Positions 62,443 to 64,000 of a DNA stretch of 64,000 nt are shown piece after piece. The stretch is taken from assembly GCF_000024365.1 (NCBI RefSeq), contig NC_013235.1:3286001-3350000 (forward strand), written 5' to 3'. The stretch comes from Nakamurella multipartita DSM 44233. Its GTDB lineage: Bacteria > Actinomycetota > Actinomycetes > Mycobacteriales > Nakamurellaceae. Numbering within the stretch: position 1 is the first letter of the stretch; every line of letters begins with the position of its first letter. Below the pieces are notes generated by a model. It had not been told where the DNA came from and ran no database searches. It saw nothing but the letters and a program-made list of their open reading frames with translations. A program made the translations under genes and the position numbers.

Positions 62443-64000
62443 GGGCTCATCCCCGCGGGCGCGGGGGAGCACGCATAGAGGGACTCCAGCCCAAGCTCAA
62501 TGTTGGGCTCATCCCCGCGGGCGCGGGGAGCACTGACCCATGATCGCGGCCAACAGATCAGCCAAGGGCTCATCCCCGCGGGCGCGGGGAGCACGTCGTG
62601 ACCCTCACCGGCCCTGAAAACGCGGCCGGCTCATCCCCGCGGGCGCGGGGAGCACTTCAACTCGATCAGCGACAGTGACCATGGCGCGGGCTCATCCCCG
62701 CGGGCGCGGGGAGCACTGCACGCCTTGCGCTTCGTACGTGGTGCGGACGGGCTCATCCCCGCGGGCGCGGGGAGCACCGCAGGCGTTCGACGTGGACATG
62801 TCCAGGTCGGGGCTCATCCCCGCGGGCGCGGGGAGCACGAACGTGGCGAGGACACGGGCGCGGCGGGTGGTGGCTCATCCCCGCGGGCGCGGGGAGCACA
62901 TGGCCAGGCTGCTTCGGCGACGAACCTTGTGAGGCTCATCCCCGCGGGCGCGGGGAGCACCTGACCCTCCAGGAGCGGGCGCGTGCGTGTGGCGCGGGCT
63001 CATCCCCGCGGGCGCGGGGAGCACATGGTCACCGGTGATGCTCACCGCGCCGAGTCGGGCTCATCCCCGCGGGCGCGGGGAGCACGCCGATGGCCATGGT
63101 CAGGTCCTTGGTGGCCTGGGCTCATCCCCGCGGGCGCGGGGAGCACTCCATCGCGTCCGCCTCGAACCCGATGATCTGGGGCTCATCCCCGCGGGCGCGG
63201 GGAGCACTCCATCGCGTCCGCCTCGAACCCGATGATCTGGGGCTCATCCCCGCGGGCGCGGGGAGCACGCGGCGGTCTGGACGACGGCGTTGCGCTCGGG
63301 GGGCTCATCCCCGCGGGCGCGGGGAGCACCAGGTGTCGTACTTTCCGACACCTGAGAGATCGGGCTCATCCCCGCGGGCGCGGGGAGCACCGAAACTGCC
63401 TGGCCGCACTGGCGCCTGGGTGGGGCTCATCCCCGCGGGCGCGGGGAGCACAGGGACGACACCGTTGCCGAGGGCCTTGAGCTGGGCTCATCCCCGCGGG
63501 CGCGGGGAGCACTCGTCCACCTGGACGGCCGAGCAGTGCGAACGGGGCTCATCCCCGCGGGCGCGGGGAGCACTGGCCCTGCCGCAGGTGAGCCAGGTAG
63601 CCGCCGGGCTCATCCCCGCGGGCGCCGGGAGCACCGCCGTGCCCGCTTCACGGCCTGCTTCGTCGCCGGCTCATCCCCGCGGGCGCGGGGAGCACCCAGG
63701 CACACGATGCGACGGCCCCGGTCGTCCAGGGCTCATCCCCGCGGGCGCGGGGAGCACGCCCGAGTACGAGTTCCATCACCGCCAGAAGCGGGCTCATCCC
63801 CGCGGGCGCGGGGAGCACTGTTGTCGCCATGGATCCGAAATCGATCGAGCTGGCTCATCCCCGCGGGCGCGGGGAGCACTGGGTGGTCACGATGAACGCC
63901 GTCATCGTGGCGGGCTCATCCCCGCGGGCGCGGGGAGCACGAACTCAGCCTGGGTCAGGTGACGGGCGCGGAGGGCTCATCCCCGCGGGCGCGGGGAGCA
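62443..64000 (-). CRISPR. type I-E CRISPR array, leader-proximal visible segment (26 repeats, open at window end)
   Basis: Same repeat. The first has one extra G (62443-62472), one at 63606 has CCGGG for CGGGG, and the rest are uniform. The array runs out of the window. A unit is duplicated (63118-63239). The spacer at 62961-62995 nearly equals the one at 51649-51680 in the distal segment. The leader and cas genes are expected to the right. Confidence 0.97.
63118..63239 (-). repeat. duplicated repeat-spacer unit
   Basis: The spacers at 63147-63178 and 63208-63239 are identical over 32 nt and adjacent, a second independent tandem duplication in the array. Confidence 0.95.

Overview
The window reads as chromosomal DNA of a very GC-rich actinobacterium. 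The signs are a mycothiol-type maleylpyruvate isomerase-family gene, many GTG starts and leaderless-looking promoters, CoaE fused to a GrpB-like domain, the rpsA/coaE/uvrB/polA neighbourhood, and an actinobacterial-style type I-E CRISPR repeat. A Frankineae-type organism such as Nakamurella is plausible, but this is inference; there is no rRNA gene to place it.

Layout. 1-13.1 kb: a metabolic and transport mix with an MBL-fold hydrolase, three MFS exporters, a TetR regulator with a three-site operator, a tandem-domain ABM-like protein coupled to a cupin, and an ABC exporter joined to a sensor kinase and response regulator. 13.1-29.1 kb: a large Ter (tellurium-resistance/stress) locus of 16 genes. 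It has a four-gene biosynthetic operon in which every junction overlaps by 4 nt (HpcH/HpaI-like lyase, phosphoribosyltransferase, StiP/Pelota protein, HAD phosphatase), five stand-alone TerD paralogues, two TerA-like proteins (one with an LDL-repeat tail), a TerC-like DUF475 membrane protein, TerB, TelA, and a TerD protein fused to a PD-(D/E)XK nuclease-like domain. 29.3-37.5 kb: a sodium/proton antiporter, an extracellular hydrolase-ABC ATPase fusion with its permease, and a two-component pair whose kinase gene carries a +1 frameshift. 37.5-48.7 kb: housekeeping genes uvrB, coaE, rpsA and polA with small neighbours. 48.8-50.2 kb: a DUF559/VSR-like gene between two copies of a palindromic repeat.

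50.2-64 kb is one type I-E CRISPR array, about 82 repeats in view and still running at the window edge. It is cut into three segments by two different IS21-family elements. Repeat orientation and decayed repeats at the low-coordinate end indicate transcription on the minus strand, with leader and cas genes beyond base 64000; no cas gene is in the window. The first IS21 element sits inside a spacer with a 5-bp target duplication, and removing it restores a 32-nt spacer. That IS is itself interrupted: a Tn554-like three-recombinase element lies in the Walker A motif of its istB, and excising it restores an in-frame 268-residue IstB. The second IS21 element is intact but has no target duplication.

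The two parts most worth following are the Ter locus, with its putative small-molecule pathway and nuclease fusion, and the nested insertions that split the CRISPR memory and record the order of events.
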